Below, piece by piece: positions 56,024-64,000 of a DNA stretch of 64,000 nt (positions within the stretch are counted from its first letter, which is position 1; the number at the start of each line of letters is the position of its first letter). The position numbers and the translations under genes were made by a program. Under the pieces are notes generated by a model, which saw only the letters and a program-made list of their open reading frames with translations, made no database searches and had not been told where the DNA came from. Source of the DNA: Fictibacillus phosphorivorans. Its GTDB lineage: Bacteria > Bacillota > Bacilli > Bacillales > Fictibacillaceae. The stretch spans positions 1,240,001 to 1,304,000 of the forward strand of contig NZ_VDZU01000001.1 of the NCBI RefSeq assembly GCF_007673525.1. The letters run 5' to 3'.

Positions 56024-57043
56024 ATGACTAACGAAAAGAGCAACAAAAACAATATCGTTCGGTTTCCTAACTTAAATGGACGTCTTTTAGAAAAAGGAAT
56101 GGATTCTTTAAAAAGTAAAAAATACGATGAGTCTTTATCATGTTTTGAACAATTGCTTCAAGCAGATCCAATGCATGCACAAGGTAATCTTGGACTTGTT
56201 TTAAGTTTGGTTGAACTAGGACGTTTGCACGAAGCCAAGCAAAGATGCGACCGTATGCTCAAAGAAGGAATAGGAGAATATTACGACGTACTTCAAATTT
56301 ATTTAAGTATATTAGTTCAGTTATCTGAATACATAACCGTTGTTTCCGTGATTGAAGCCGTTCTGGAAGAACAAAAGATCCCTGCTGACAAAGCAGAAAC
56401 GTTTTATCAGCTTCTCCAGTTCAGCCGAAAAGTTATTGAGCAAGAAGGTGTGCCTGAAGTGAAGAAAGATCCTGAACTTCCAACAGCACCTCCAGCAAAT
56501 CCTGACTTTCAAGCGCTAAAAGAGATGCTTTCAAGTGATCAGGCAGACTTACAGTGGATGGCTGTGCAACAGTTAAAACGCCTTGGACCCGATATGATCG
56601 TTCCGATGTTTGAGTCTTTTTTAATTGATGAAAAAAAACATCCGGCTGTAAAAAGCTTAATCCTGCAATATCTTAAAGAAAACCAAGTAGATAAAATCGT
56701 AAAGATAGAGAAATACGGACAATTAACTGAAGTGGACATCGCAAACCTAACGGATTTAAATGAGAAACACTTTTATAATGAAGTAAAATCTTTGATCAAA
56801 GATGAACTTGAGCAAGAGAACCCATCACTACTCGAGATCGCTCTCGCCGTGTGGAAGGATTATTCACTCGCACTATATCCTTTCTCTCCGACTCCAGAAA
56901 ATAAGATCCTATGGTTCGAGGCTACTGTTATGGCGGCTAATATTCTCTGTGGAATGGAAGAAGAAATGGACCTTGAAGATGATGAATTACAGAAAGCAGT
57001 GAAGGTTCTCGTCGAATTGGAAAGATTTTATATGCAGACTTAA
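56024..57043 (+). CDS. ysoA: TPR-repeat protein YsoA
   Basis: 339-residue soluble helical protein. TPR repeats at ~20-150 (GMDSLKSKKYDESLSCFEQLLQADPMHAQGNLGLVLSLVELGRLHEAKQRC), then a linker rich in proline (PELPTAPPANPD) and a C-terminal helical domain. Probable scaffold, function unknown. GGAG at 56013-56016 suits ATG 56024 (7 bases), with GTG 56021 as alternative. Upstream of tig as in B. subtilis. Confidence 0.87.
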   Translation: MTNEKSNKNNIVRFPNLNGRLLEKGMDSLKSKKYDESLSCFEQLLQADPMHAQGNLGLVLSLVELGRLHEAKQRCDRMLKEGIGEYYDVLQIYLSILVQLSEYITVVSVIEAVLEEQKIPADKAETFYQLLQFSRKVIEQEGVPEVKKDPELPTAPPANPDFQALKEMLSSDQADLQWMAVQQLKRLGPDMIVPMFESFLIDEKKHPAVKSLILQYLKENQVDKIVKIEKYGQLTEVDIANLTDLNEKHFYNEVKSLIKDELEQENPSLLEIALAVWKDYSLALYPFSPTPENKILWFEATVMAANILCGMEEEMDLEDDELQKAVKVLVELERFYMQT

Positions 57044-57063
57044 TGAGAAAGTGATGTAACTTG

Positions 57064-57091
57064 TTGAAATACAGAACGTCTATGCTATAAT
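57064..57091 (+). promoter_or_regulatory. promoter of tig
   Basis: TTGAAA at 57064-57069, 16-bp spacer, extended -10 TGCTATAAT with TATAAT at 57086-57091. Confidence 0.8.
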
Positions 57092-57149
57092 GGAATGGTT
57101 GTAATCTATATGATAGTTATGGAAATACCGATGTTGGAGGGAACATTTA

Positions 57150-58442
57150 ATGACTGCTAAATGGGAAAAGTTAGAAGGTAATCAAGGTGTCTTAACGGTA
57201 GAAGTTGAGGCAACTGAAGTAGATACAGCGCTTGACCAAGCGTTCAAAAAAGTTGTAAAACAAGTAAACGTACCAGGATTCCGTAAAGGGAAAATGCCAC
57301 GTAGACTTTTTGAACAACGTTTTGGAGTAGAGTCTCTTTACCAAGACGCTCTAGATATCCTATTGCCAAAAGCATACGGAGACGCTGTACAAGAAGCTGG
57401 TATCGAGCCAGTCGATCGTCCAGAAGTTGACATCGAAAAAATGGAACAAGGAAGCAACCTTGTTTTCACAGCTAAAGTAATCGTTAAGCCAGAAGTTAAA
57501 CTTGGTGATTACAAAGGTCTTGAAGTTGAGAAGACTGAAACTGAAGTTACTGACGAAGATGTTCAAAACGAACTTACTTCTTTACAAGAACAACAAGCTG
57601 AGCTTGTAGTTAAAGAAGAAGGTACTGTTGAGAATGGTGATACTGTAAACATCGATTTCGAAGGATTCGTTGATGGCGAAGCTTTCGAAGGCGGAAAAGC
57701 TGAGAACTACTCTCTTGAAATCGGATCTGGATCTTTCATCCCAGGTTTTGAAGAGCAATTAGTTGGTGAAAAAGCTGGTGCGGAAAAAGAAGTTAACGTT
57801 AACTTCCCTGAAGAGTACCATGCTGAAGAACTAGCTGGTAAGCCTGCTGTTTTCAAAGTAAGCATCCACGATATCAAAGCTAAACAACTTCCAGAACTTA
57901 ATGACGAGTTCGCTAAAGAAGCTGAAGGCGATGCTGAAACTCTAGAAGATCTTAAAAAAGAACTTCGTACAAAGCTTGAAGAGAGCAAAAAGCAAGAAGC
58001 TGAAAACAAAACTCGTGAAACAGTAATCGAAAAAGCATCTGAGAATGCAGAAATCGACATCCCTGAAGCAATGGTAAACACAGAGCTTGACCGCATGGTT
58101 CAAGAATTTGGCCAACGCCTTCAAATGCAAGGTATGAACCTTGATCTTTACTACCAGTTCTCTGGTACAAGTGAAGAAGCACTTCGTGAGCAAATGAAAG
58201 AAGATGCTGGAAAACGCGTTCGTACTAACCTAGTACTTGAAGCGATCGTTGAAGCTGAAAACATCGAAGTTTCTGAAGAAGAAATCGATGCTGAACTTAG
58301 CAAGATGGCTGAAATGTACCAAATGGAAGTAGAACAAATCAAACAAATGCTTGCTATGCAAGGTGGAAATGATGCAGTAGCAGCTGACTTGAAAGTACGT
58401 AAAGCAATCGACTTTCTTGTGGAAAACAGCAAAACTGCTTAA
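57150..58442 (+). CDS. tig: Trigger factor
   Basis: Ribosome-bound chaperone and prolyl isomerase acting on nascent chains. 430 residues: N-terminal ribosome-binding domain with signature [17 protein letters not shown] at ~44-60, PPIase (FKBP-like) domain at ~160-245 ([44 protein letters not shown]), and the long helical C-terminal chaperone domain. TTGGAGGG precedes the ATG. Codon use is strongly biased, as expected for an abundant protein. Confidence 0.97.
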   Translation: MTAKWEKLEGNQGVLTVEVEATEVDTALDQAFKKVVKQVNVPGFRKGKMPRRLFEQRFGVESLYQDALDILLPKAYGDAVQEAGIEPVDRPEVDIEKMEQGSNLVFTAKVIVKPEVKLGDYKGLEVEKTETEVTDEDVQNELTSLQEQQAELVVKEEGTVENGDTVNIDFEGFVDGEAFEGGKAENYSLEIGSGSFIPGFEEQLVGEKAGAEKEVNVNFPEEYHAEELAGKPAVFKVSIHDIKAKQLPELNDEFAKEAEGDAETLEDLKKELRTKLEESKKQEAENKTRETVIEKASENAEIDIPEAMVNTELDRMVQEFGQRLQMQGMNLDLYYQFSGTSEEALREQMKEDAGKRVRTNLVLEAIVEAENIEVSEEEIDAELSKMAEMYQMEVEQIKQMLAMQGGNDAVAADLKVRKAIDFLVENSKTA

Positions 58443-58473
58443 TTCTATAACTAAATAAGTTCATAAATCTTAG

Positions 58474-58507
58474 CAAGGCGCGATCCTTATGTATCGTGCC
58501 TTGTTTT
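58474..58507 (+). terminator. terminator behind tig
   Basis: CAAGGCGCGAT pairs with ATCGTGCCTTG (one wobble), followed by TTTTG. Confidence 0.85.
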
Positions 58508-58648
58508 GCCATACATATTAAATTTCTATTAAAATACACATCCTATCTGAAAAATAGGTTTTAAATCTTCTGGTATTGTTCATACTTATATAGAGCGTTA
58601 CCATACATATTTATTAAGCGTTATTATTTCCGTTTTAATATGGAAGTG

Positions 58649-58667
58649 TGATACAATCCATTATAAT
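58649..58667 (+). promoter_or_regulatory. possible -10 region(s) of clpX
   Basis: TG-A-TACAAT (TACAAT 58652-58657) has an extended -10 form, and a TATAAT lies at 58662-58667; -35 boxes are poor. The 58508-58773 gap otherwise shows no gene or repeat that I can see. Confidence 0.35.
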
Positions 58668-58773
58668 CAACGGAATGCTTAAGTCGTAGAAAAGATAATC
58701 AGACTTTCCTTCAGAATATATCTGGATTTTAGTCAAGCGTTTCATCCATATTCTCGTTTTAGGGGTGATATCA

Positions 58774-60048
58774 TTGTTTAAATTTAATGATGAAAAAGGG
58801 CAATTGAAATGTTCTTTCTGTGGTAAAACACAAGATCAAGTAAGAAAACTGGTTGCTGGACCAGGTGTATATATTTGTGATGAATGTATCGAACTTTGTA
58901 CTGAAATCGTAGAAGAAGAATTAGGTACAGAAGAGGATGTAGAACTAAAAGAAGTACCAAAACCAGTAGAAATCCGTAAAATTCTTGACGAATATGTTAT
59001 CGGTCAAGCTCAAGCTAAGAAATCCCTTTCTGTAGCCGTTTACAATCATTACAAACGTATAAATTCAACTCAAAAATCGGATGAAGTTGAATTAGCGAAA
59101 AGTAACATTGCGATGATCGGACCAACAGGTAGTGGTAAGACGCTACTTGCTCAAACGTTGGCTCGTATCTTAAACGTACCTTTTGCTATTGCTGATGCTA
59201 CATCTTTAACTGAAGCTGGATACGTGGGTGAGGATGTTGAGAACATTCTTCTTAAATTGATTCAGTCTGCTGATTATGATGTAGAAAAAGCGGAAAAGGG
59301 TATTATCTATATCGATGAAATTGATAAGATTGCACGTAAATCGGAAAACCCGTCTATTACAAGAGATGTTTCTGGTGAAGGCGTTCAACAAGCTCTTCTT
59401 AAAATCCTTGAAGGTACAGTAGCTAGCGTACCGCCACAAGGAGGAAGAAAGCATCCTCACCAAGAGTTCATCCAAATTGACACAACAAACATTCTATTTA
59501 TTTGTGGTGGAGCCTTTGATGGTATCGAACAAATCATCAAACGCCGACTTGGTAAAAAAGTGATCGGATTCAGTTCTGAAACAAAACAAGCTGATTTAAA
59601 AGCAGGAGAATACTTGTCTAAAGTTCTTCCTGAAGATTTACTTCGCTTTGGTTTGATTCCTGAATTTATCGGTCGTTTGCCGGTTATTTCAAACCTAAAT
59701 CCTCTTGATGAGGAAGCGTTGATCGAAATCTTAACAAAGCCAAAGAACGCACTAGTAAAACAATATCAAAAGTTATTGGATATTGATGGTGTCGAGCTCG
59801 AATTTACCGATGAAGCTCTACGAGAAATCTCTGCTCAAGCCATTGAACGTAAAACAGGAGCTCGTGGACTTCGTTCGATCATTGAAGGAGTTATGCTTGA
59901 CGTAATGTTTGAGCTGCCTTCTCGTGAAGATGTTGTTAAATGTATCGTAACGAAAGAAACAATCTCTGATAAAGTACCACCAACTCTTGAGTTAGAAGAC
60001 GGTACGGTTATTGAACAATCAAAAGAGACTCCAAAAGAGAGTGCTTAA
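58774..60048 (+). CDS. clpX: ClpXP protease ATPase subunit ClpX
   Basis: AAA+ unfoldase feeding ClpP. 424 residues: N-terminal zinc-binding domain CSFCGKTQ...CDECIELC (residues ~11-40), Walker A GPTGSGKT (~115), Walker [10 protein letters not shown], sensor and pore-loop region [42 protein letters not shown] 58774 is preferred: AGGGGTGAT at 58761-58769 is its binding site and gives the family N-terminus MFKFNDEKG; an in-frame GTG at 58765 overlaps that site. Confidence 0.96.
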   Translation: MFKFNDEKGQLKCSFCGKTQDQVRKLVAGPGVYICDECIELCTEIVEEELGTEEDVELKEVPKPVEIRKILDEYVIGQAQAKKSLSVAVYNHYKRINSTQKSDEVELAKSNIAMIGPTGSGKTLLAQTLARILNVPFAIADATSLTEAGYVGEDVENILLKLIQSADYDVEKAEKGIIYIDEIDKIARKSENPSITRDVSGEGVQQALLKILEGTVASVPPQGGRKHPHQEFIQIDTTNILFICGGAFDGIEQIIKRRLGKKVIGFSSETKQADLKAGEYLSKVLPEDLLRFGLIPEFIGRLPVISNLNPLDEEALIEILTKPKNALVKQYQKLLDIDGVELEFTDEALREISAQAIERKTGARGLRSIIEGVMLDVMFELPSREDVVKCIVTKETISDKVPPTLELEDGTVIEQSKETPKESA

Positions 60049-60054
60049 TTTTGA

Positions 60055-60078
60055 GACCAGCTTATGCTGGTCTTTTTT
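60055..60078 (+). terminator. terminator behind clpX
   Basis: Perfect GACCAGC / GCTGGTC stem with TTAT loop and six Ts. Confidence 0.95.
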
Positions 60079-60157
60079 GTTGTTTAGGAAATTATAAAAA
60101 ACTAGACCTGTGATAGTTGTTCGGTAAAATGTTCGTATCATTTTGGGGAGAACGAGT

Positions 60158-60586
60158 ATGAGTAAGAAAAGTACAAAAGTGGTGTTATTAAATAAATTCA
60201 AATCCATTCGCGTATCTGGCTGGCAAGACGATATTTAAGAGATCTTACCAATTCTGCAGGGAAAGGAAAAGCAGGGAGTGGATGTGGAAGTGCTTGTTGT
60301 CGGCGAGCTAGAGTCGACGCTGTCCCATGCGCACATCGTTGATTTCTGCACAAGAACATCACTCGCTAGGCGCTTTCGTTTAGTGGTCGTCGATGAGACG
60401 GAAGTCATCTTTGCAGGGATAGAAAGATAGCGCTGGCAAGCATTAAAGACGAAATCGCGGCCATTTATTAAAGTTTTTATTGAGTTCTTTTATGATGTGG
60501 CACTGGCTAAAATTACGGATAAACATTCCGAACTGATGATGAATGATGAAGAGATTAAGAGCGTATTGATGAAGTTAAGGTATTAA
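60158..60586 (+). pseudogene. TrmB-type (YrhO-like) regulator remnant with two in-frame stops
   Basis: One frame runs from ATG 60158 to TAA 60584-60586, interrupted by TAA 60236-60238 and TAG 60428-60430. The translation resembles the C-terminal effector-binding half of TrmB-family regulators: RVSGWQDDI*EILPILQGKEKQGVDVEVLVVGE, then RFRLVVVDETEVIFAGIER*RWQALKTKSRPFIKVFIEFFYDVALAKITDKH and a tail NDEEIKSVLMKLRY. The N-terminal helix-turn-helix half is absent. A good ribosome binding site (GGGGAG, 8 bases before the ATG) remains. Between clpX and lonB B. subtilis has no such gene, so it looks like a decayed acquisition. Confidence 0.75.
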
Positions 60587-60590
60587 AAAG

Positions 60591-60647
60591 ATAGGGCTAA
60601 CCCCAAAAGCACCTCTCGTGATCTTTGGAGGGTCAGCCCTATTTCAT
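60591..60647 (+). terminator. terminator behind the pseudogene
   Basis: ATAGGGCTAACCC (60591-60603) pairs with GGGTCAGCCCTAT (60630-60642), 26-nt loop, followed by TTTC. Confidence 0.75.
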
Positions 60648-60667
60648 TTTATAGTCTGATTGCGTGT

Positions 60668-60836
60668 GAGTCGATCCCTATGAGTCAAAGTATGATCTCT
60701 ATGGGTCGTAACTAGACACCTATGAGTCAAACGAAGCCTTCTATGGGTCAAAAAGAGAGGTCTATGAGTCAAACCATAATCTATGGGTCAAAATCATAGA
60801 TCTATGGGTCAAAATGGACACCCTTTGGGTCAAACA
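60668..60836. repeat. 21-bp tandem array 4 (9 units)
   Basis: G(A/G)GTC cores, mostly within CTATGGGTCAAA, begin at 60668, 60682, 60703, 60724, 60745, 60766, 60785, 60806 and 60827: spacings 14, 21, 21, 21, 21, 19, 21, 21. The ~9 bp between cores are not conserved. It starts about 20 bp after the terminator of the pseudogene. Stop codons occur in the frames I read on both strands, so this array is not coding. Confidence 0.92.
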
Positions 60837-60972
60837 GCAACTAAAAGTAAATGGAGCGGTGATACGGAATAGGATTAAAATCAGGTTTTCTGATTTGTCA
60901 TGTTCAATAATGTAAACAGATCTTCATTAAATATTGCAACCTATGTGAAATTGTCTTTTTAAAAGGTTGACC

Positions 60973-61001
60973 GTTTAGTTCATCACCTCCTCGGAGATAC
61001 T
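60973..61001 (+). promoter_or_regulatory. sigma-F-type promoter of lonB
   Basis: GTTTA at 60973-60977, exactly 15 bp, then GGAGATACT at 60993-61001; the forespore sigma-F consensus is G(C/T)(A/T)TA-N15-GGNNANANT. lonB of B. subtilis is a sigma-F gene. Confidence 0.6.
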
Positions 61002-61037
61002 ATGATTATCACTACATAGGTACCGGGAGGAAAAACA

Positions 61038-62705
61038 ATGAACTGGACTGGCATAGCATTACTTATTCAATTATTCTTTGGGATTATTATTGGGCTATAT
61101 TTTTGGAACCTATTGCGTAACCAGCGTTCTCAAAAAGTGAGTGTGGATAAAGAATCAAGAAAAGAGATGGAACAGTTAAGAAGAATGCGTTCGATCTCTC
61201 TATCAGAACCTCTGTCTGAACGTGTTCGACCAGGGAAATTCGAAGATATCATCGGACAAGAAGATGGAATAAAAGCGTTGAAAGCCGCTTTGTGTGGACC
61301 AAACCCACAACATGTTATCGTTTATGGTCCTCCAGGAGTTGGGAAAACTGCTGCAGCACGATTAGTATTAGAAGAAGCGAAGCGGAATCAAACATCTCCT
61401 TTTCGTTCGACAGCAGTTTTTGTAGAACTCGATGCTACGACAGCTCGTTTTGATGAACGAGGAATCGCCGATCCTTTGATTGGTTCAGTTCATGATCCAA
61501 TCTACCAAGGTGCTGGGGCTATGGGGCAAGCAGGCATTCCTCAGCCAAAACAAGGGGCTGTTACGAATGCACATGGCGGCGTTCTTTTTATTGATGAGAT
61601 CGGTGAACTCCATCCCATCCAGATGAACAAATTATTAAAAGTATTGGAAGATCGAAAGGTTTTTTTAGAAAGTGCGTATTATTCCGAAGAGAACGCGAAC
61701 ATACCGCATCACATTCATGATATCTTTCAAAATGGCCTACCTGCAGATTTCCGTATGATCGGAGCCACTACTCGTATGCCAGAAGAGATACCTCCTGCTA
61801 TTCGATCTAGGTGTTTAGAGGTGTTCTTTAGAGAGTTGCAGCCAGCTGAAATCGAACAGATCGCTAAGAGAGCAGCTGATAAAATTCAGTTAGGAATCGA
61901 TGAAGAATCGTTAACATATATGGCTCAGTATGCTAGAAATGGCCGTGAAGCCGTAAATATGATCCAAATCGCTGCAGGTCTTGCCATCACGGAAAAACGT
62001 AAGAACATCACGAAGAGTGATGTGGAGTGGGTCACTCATTCAAGTAGGATGGCTCCAAGACCTGAGAGGAAAATTGGTGTCAAACCAAAGATCGGCCTCG
62101 TGAATGGTCTTGCTGTTTATGGCCCAACAAGCGGAGCTCTGTTAGAGATTGAAACGACCGTATTACCTGCAAAAAAGCAAGGTTCTATTACGATAACAGG
62201 AATAGCAGAAGAAGAGAGTATCGGGAATCAATCTAAGTCTATAAGAAGAAAAAGTATGGCAAAAGGTTCAGTGGAAAACGTTATAACTGTACTTCGATAT
62301 ATGGGAGTAGATGCATCCATGTATGATATTCACGTTAACTTTCCGGGTGGAGGTCCTGTAGACGGTCCATCAGCAGGTATAGCGATCGCCTCTTCTATCT
62401 ACTCAGCCATTCACAACATTAGAATTGATCACGAAATTGCAATGACTGGAGAAATCAGTATCCATGGTAAAGTGAAACCAGTTGGTGGTGTCATGGCGAA
62501 GATTCTTGCTGCAAAAGATGCCGGTGCAAAACGTGTGCTTATCCCGTTTGAGAATAACCAAAAGATTTTTGATACGATCAAAGACGTAGAGATCATTCCT
62601 GTAAAGAAACTTTCAGAAGTGTTTCAACACGCATTTTTAGATAACGGTGAAGAGCAATCAATCCCTGCATCCACAGCTTTAAACTCCCCTCCTTCTTCTG
62701 TATAA
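61038..62705 (+). CDS. lonB: ATP-dependent protease LonB
   Basis: Forespore-associated Lon-type protease. 555 residues: one N-terminal membrane helix (GIALLIQLFFGIIIGLYFWNLL, ~4-25), AAA+ module with Walker A YGPPGVGKTAAARLV (~96) and Walker B GVLFIDEIGELHP, sensor RMIGATTRMPEE, and Lon protease domain with catalytic Ser in DGPSAGIAIASSIYSA (~440) and Lys in the GEISIHGKVKPVGGVMAKILAAKDAG segment. AGGAGG-like GGGAGG precedes the ATG. Upstream of lonA as in B. subtilis. Confidence 0.96.
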   Translation: MNWTGIALLIQLFFGIIIGLYFWNLLRNQRSQKVSVDKESRKEMEQLRRMRSISLSEPLSERVRPGKFEDIIGQEDGIKALKAALCGPNPQHVIVYGPPGVGKTAAARLVLEEAKRNQTSPFRSTAVFVELDATTARFDERGIADPLIGSVHDPIYQGAGAMGQAGIPQPKQGAVTNAHGGVLFIDEIGELHPIQMNKLLKVLEDRKVFLESAYYSEENANIPHHIHDIFQNGLPADFRMIGATTRMPEEIPPAIRSRCLEVFFRELQPAEIEQIAKRAADKIQLGIDEESLTYMAQYARNGREAVNMIQIAAGLAITEKRKNITKSDVEWVTHSSRMAPRPERKIGVKPKIGLVNGLAVYGPTSGALLEIETTVLPAKKQGSITITGIAEEESIGNQSKSIRRKSMAKGSVENVITVLRYMGVDASMYDIHVNFPGGGPVDGPSAGIAIASSIYSAIHNIRIDHEIAMTGEISIHGKVKPVGGVMAKILAAKDAGAKRVLIPFENNQKIFDTIKDVEIIPVKKLSEVFQHAFLDNGEEQSIPASTALNSPPSSV

Positions 62706-62730
62706 GGAGAAGTAGGGAGTTTCTTTTTGT
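62681..62730 (+). terminator. terminator at the end of lonB
   Basis: AAACTCCC (62681-62688, inside the last codons) pairs with GGGAGTTT (62715-62722), with inner CTCCTT/AAGGAG pairing, then CTTTTTG. Confidence 0.8.
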
Positions 62731-62900
62731 TCCCATAACTGTTTTGTATTGCGTGTTTATTTAGTAACGAAGAACGTAATAATAGGCGTTTTCTTACAAT
62801 CCGAAGCTTACATTAGACAAAGTTAAGCATTATCGGTAGAATTGTACAAAGACTAAGCATATAATTAATGATTACATAGCAGTTTTCGGAGGTGTTTTTA

Positions 62901-64000
62901 ATGGGGGAAAAACGAGTTCTTCCGCTCCTCCCTCTTCGCGGATTGTTGGTATATCCAACAATGGTACTTCATTTAGATGTAGGAAGAGAAAAATCGATTC
63001 AAGCGCTTGAAAAAGTGATGCTTGATGACCAGATGATCTTTCTATCCACTCAAAAAGAAGTTTCTATTGAAGATCCAGCACAAGAGGAAATTTATCATGT
63101 AGGAACGTTGTCAAAAGTAAATCAGATGCTCAAACTGCCTAATGGCACGATTAGAGTACTTGTTGAAGGTATTAAACGCGGAGAAATTACTTCGTTTACG
63201 GACGAGAAGACCCATGTTGAAGTAGAAGTGGAACTAACGGATGATATTGAAGTGAAAGAAGCCGAAACAGAAGCTCTTATGAGAGCTGTTCTGGCACAAT
63301 TCGAACAATACATAAACTTATCTAAAAAAGTAACACCTGAAACACTTGCCTCAGTTCAAGATATTACTGAACCTGGACGATTGGCTGATGTTATTTCTTC
63401 ACATCTTTCTTTAAAGATTAAAGAAAAACAAAAGATCCTTGAGATCTTTGATGTGAAAGAAAGACTTGAACACTTACTGGACCTTTTAAACAATGAAAAA
63501 GAAGTGCTAGGTCTAGAAAAGAAAATTGGTCAACGCGTTAAAAAAGCGATGGAAAAAACGCAGAAAGAATATTATCTGCGCGAACAGATGAAAGCCATCC
63601 AAAAGGAACTTGGAGATAAAGAAGGCAAAGTTGGTGAGGTAAGTACGCTTAAAGAACGTATTGAATCATCTGATATGCCTGAGACTGTCATGGAGCTTGC
63701 AAAAAAAGAACTCGATCGCTATGAAAAGATGCCGAATTCTTCAGCCGAAAGCTCTGTTATCAGAACATACATCGAGTGGCTTGTTAATCTACCTTGGAAG
63801 CAAGAGACGATTGATAACTTAGATATTCCTCATGCAGAAACGGTTCTTAATGAAGATCATTACGGCCTTGAAAAAGTGAAGGACAGAGTTTTAGAATATC
63901 TGGCCGTTCAGAAGCTGACAAATTCACTAAAAGGACCTATTCTTTGTTTAGTTGGACCACCTGGTGTAGGTAAAACATCATTAGCAAGATCAATCGCACG
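62901..64000 (+). CDS. lonA: ATP-dependent protease LonA (3' end outside window)
   Basis: Cytosolic quality-control protease. The frame runs from ATG 62901, with CGGAGGTG 6 bases upstream, to the window edge: 366 of ~775 residues. Visible: N-terminal substrate-binding domain (LPLLPLRGLLVYPTMVLHLDVGREKSIQAL), coiled-coil linker (YYLREQMKAIQKELGDKEGK at ~215-235) and the start of the AAA+ module with Walker A GPPGVGKTSLARSIA at the very end. The protease domain lies outside. A TATAAT at 62860-62865 may be part of its promoter, though no well-spaced -35 box is clear. Confidence 0.96.
   Translation, partial: MGEKRVLPLLPLRGLLVYPTMVLHLDVGREKSIQALEKVMLDDQMIFLSTQKEVSIEDPAQEEIYHVGTLSKVNQMLKLPNGTIRVLVEGIKRGEITSFTDEKTHVEVEVELTDDIEVKEAETEALMRAVLAQFEQYINLSKKVTPETLASVQDITEPGRLADVISSHLSLKIKEKQKILEIFDVKERLEHLLDLLNNEKEVLGLEKKIGQRVKKAMEKTQKEYYLREQMKAIQKELGDKEGKVGEVSTLKERIESSDMPETVMELAKKELDRYEKMPNSSAESSVIRTYIEWLVNLPWKQETIDNLDIPHAETVLNEDHYGLEKVKDRVLEYLAVQKLTNSLKGPILCLVGPPGVGKTSLARSIA

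Noticed and set aside
57707..58096. 129-codon minus-strand frame rich in serine
   Set aside because: Antisense shadow of the strongly biased tig coding sequence.
60158..60586. Insertion sequence or transposase fragment
   Set aside because: No transposase motif, no terminal inverted repeats and no target duplication seen; the translation looks like a TrmB-type regulator.
60668..60836. CRISPR array
   Set aside because: Cores of about 12 bp and spacers of about 9 bp are far too short, the cores vary, and no cas genes are near.

Overview
The window is a chromosomal segment of a low-GC, endospore-forming Firmicute of the family Bacillaceae. Evidence: AAGGAGG-type ribosome binding sites with frequent TTG/GTG starts, rho-independent terminators behind most operons, T-box and lysine-riboswitch leaders, and sporulation genes (sspI, gerE, gerM, lonB). 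Most gene neighbourhoods follow the order known from Bacillus subtilis: thrS, infC-rpmI-rplT-ysdA, sspI-ysgA-pheST, rnhC-zapA-cvpA-polX-mutS2-yshE-lcfA-fadR-fadB-etfBA, trxA, uvrC, lysC-yslB, sdhCAB-ysmA-gerE, racE-gerM-ysnAB, ilv-leu, ysoA-tig-clpX-lonB-lonA. It is not B. subtilis itself. A cytochrome bd oxidase pair, a dUTPase, a histidine phosphatase, glcT-ptsGHI and ilvE/ilvD/ilvA sit at places where that reference has none, and rph and ysmB are missing from their usual slots. The genus may be Fictibacillus-like, but that is an impression and not shown.

Layout. 1-3.4 kb: end of thrS, then the autoregulated infC operon (ATT start, L20-type leader). 3.4-6.6 kb: cydAB on the minus strand, divergent from a VTT/TVP38 membrane protein. 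6.9-12.4 kb: dUTPase, sspI, rRNA methyltransferase, and pheST behind a Phe T-box. 12.6-19.3 kb: rnhC, then zapA-cvpA, polX, mutS2, a DUF350 protein and a 27-residue membrane peptide. 19.7-24.8 kb: fatty-acid degradation genes with a perfect cre site and a perfect FadR operator. 24.9-30 kb: phosphatase, trxA, uvrC, and lysC (lysine riboswitch, nested beta-subunit start). 30-34.4 kb: succinate dehydrogenase, thioesterase, gerE. 34.5-39.7 kb: glcT and ptsGHI with a RAT/terminator switch. 39.9-43.6 kb: racE, gerM, ysnAB, two tRNAs. 43.7-55.9 kb: a branched-chain amino-acid cluster ilvE-ilvD-[T-box]-ilvBNC-leuABCD-ilvA. 56-64 kb: ysoA, tig, clpX, a dead TrmB-type regulator, lonB and the start of lonA.

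The genes join central carbon flow (PTS, Sdh), fatty-acid oxidation and branched-chain amino-acid synthesis. Candidate CcpA sites upstream of lcfA, ilvE and sdhC suggest one carbon signal touching all three. Protein quality control (tig, clpX, lonB, lonA) forms the right end.

The most unusual signal is not a gene. Four intergenic tandem arrays (about 1539, 6744, 12444 and 60668) have quite different unit sequences but the same 21-bp period, and each follows a rho-independent terminator or lies just beyond it. Within units a conserved core alternates with a spacer whose sequence drifts while its length does not. A two-copy 21-bp repeat also lies in the cydA/ytxB divergent region. I know no described element class that explains this.
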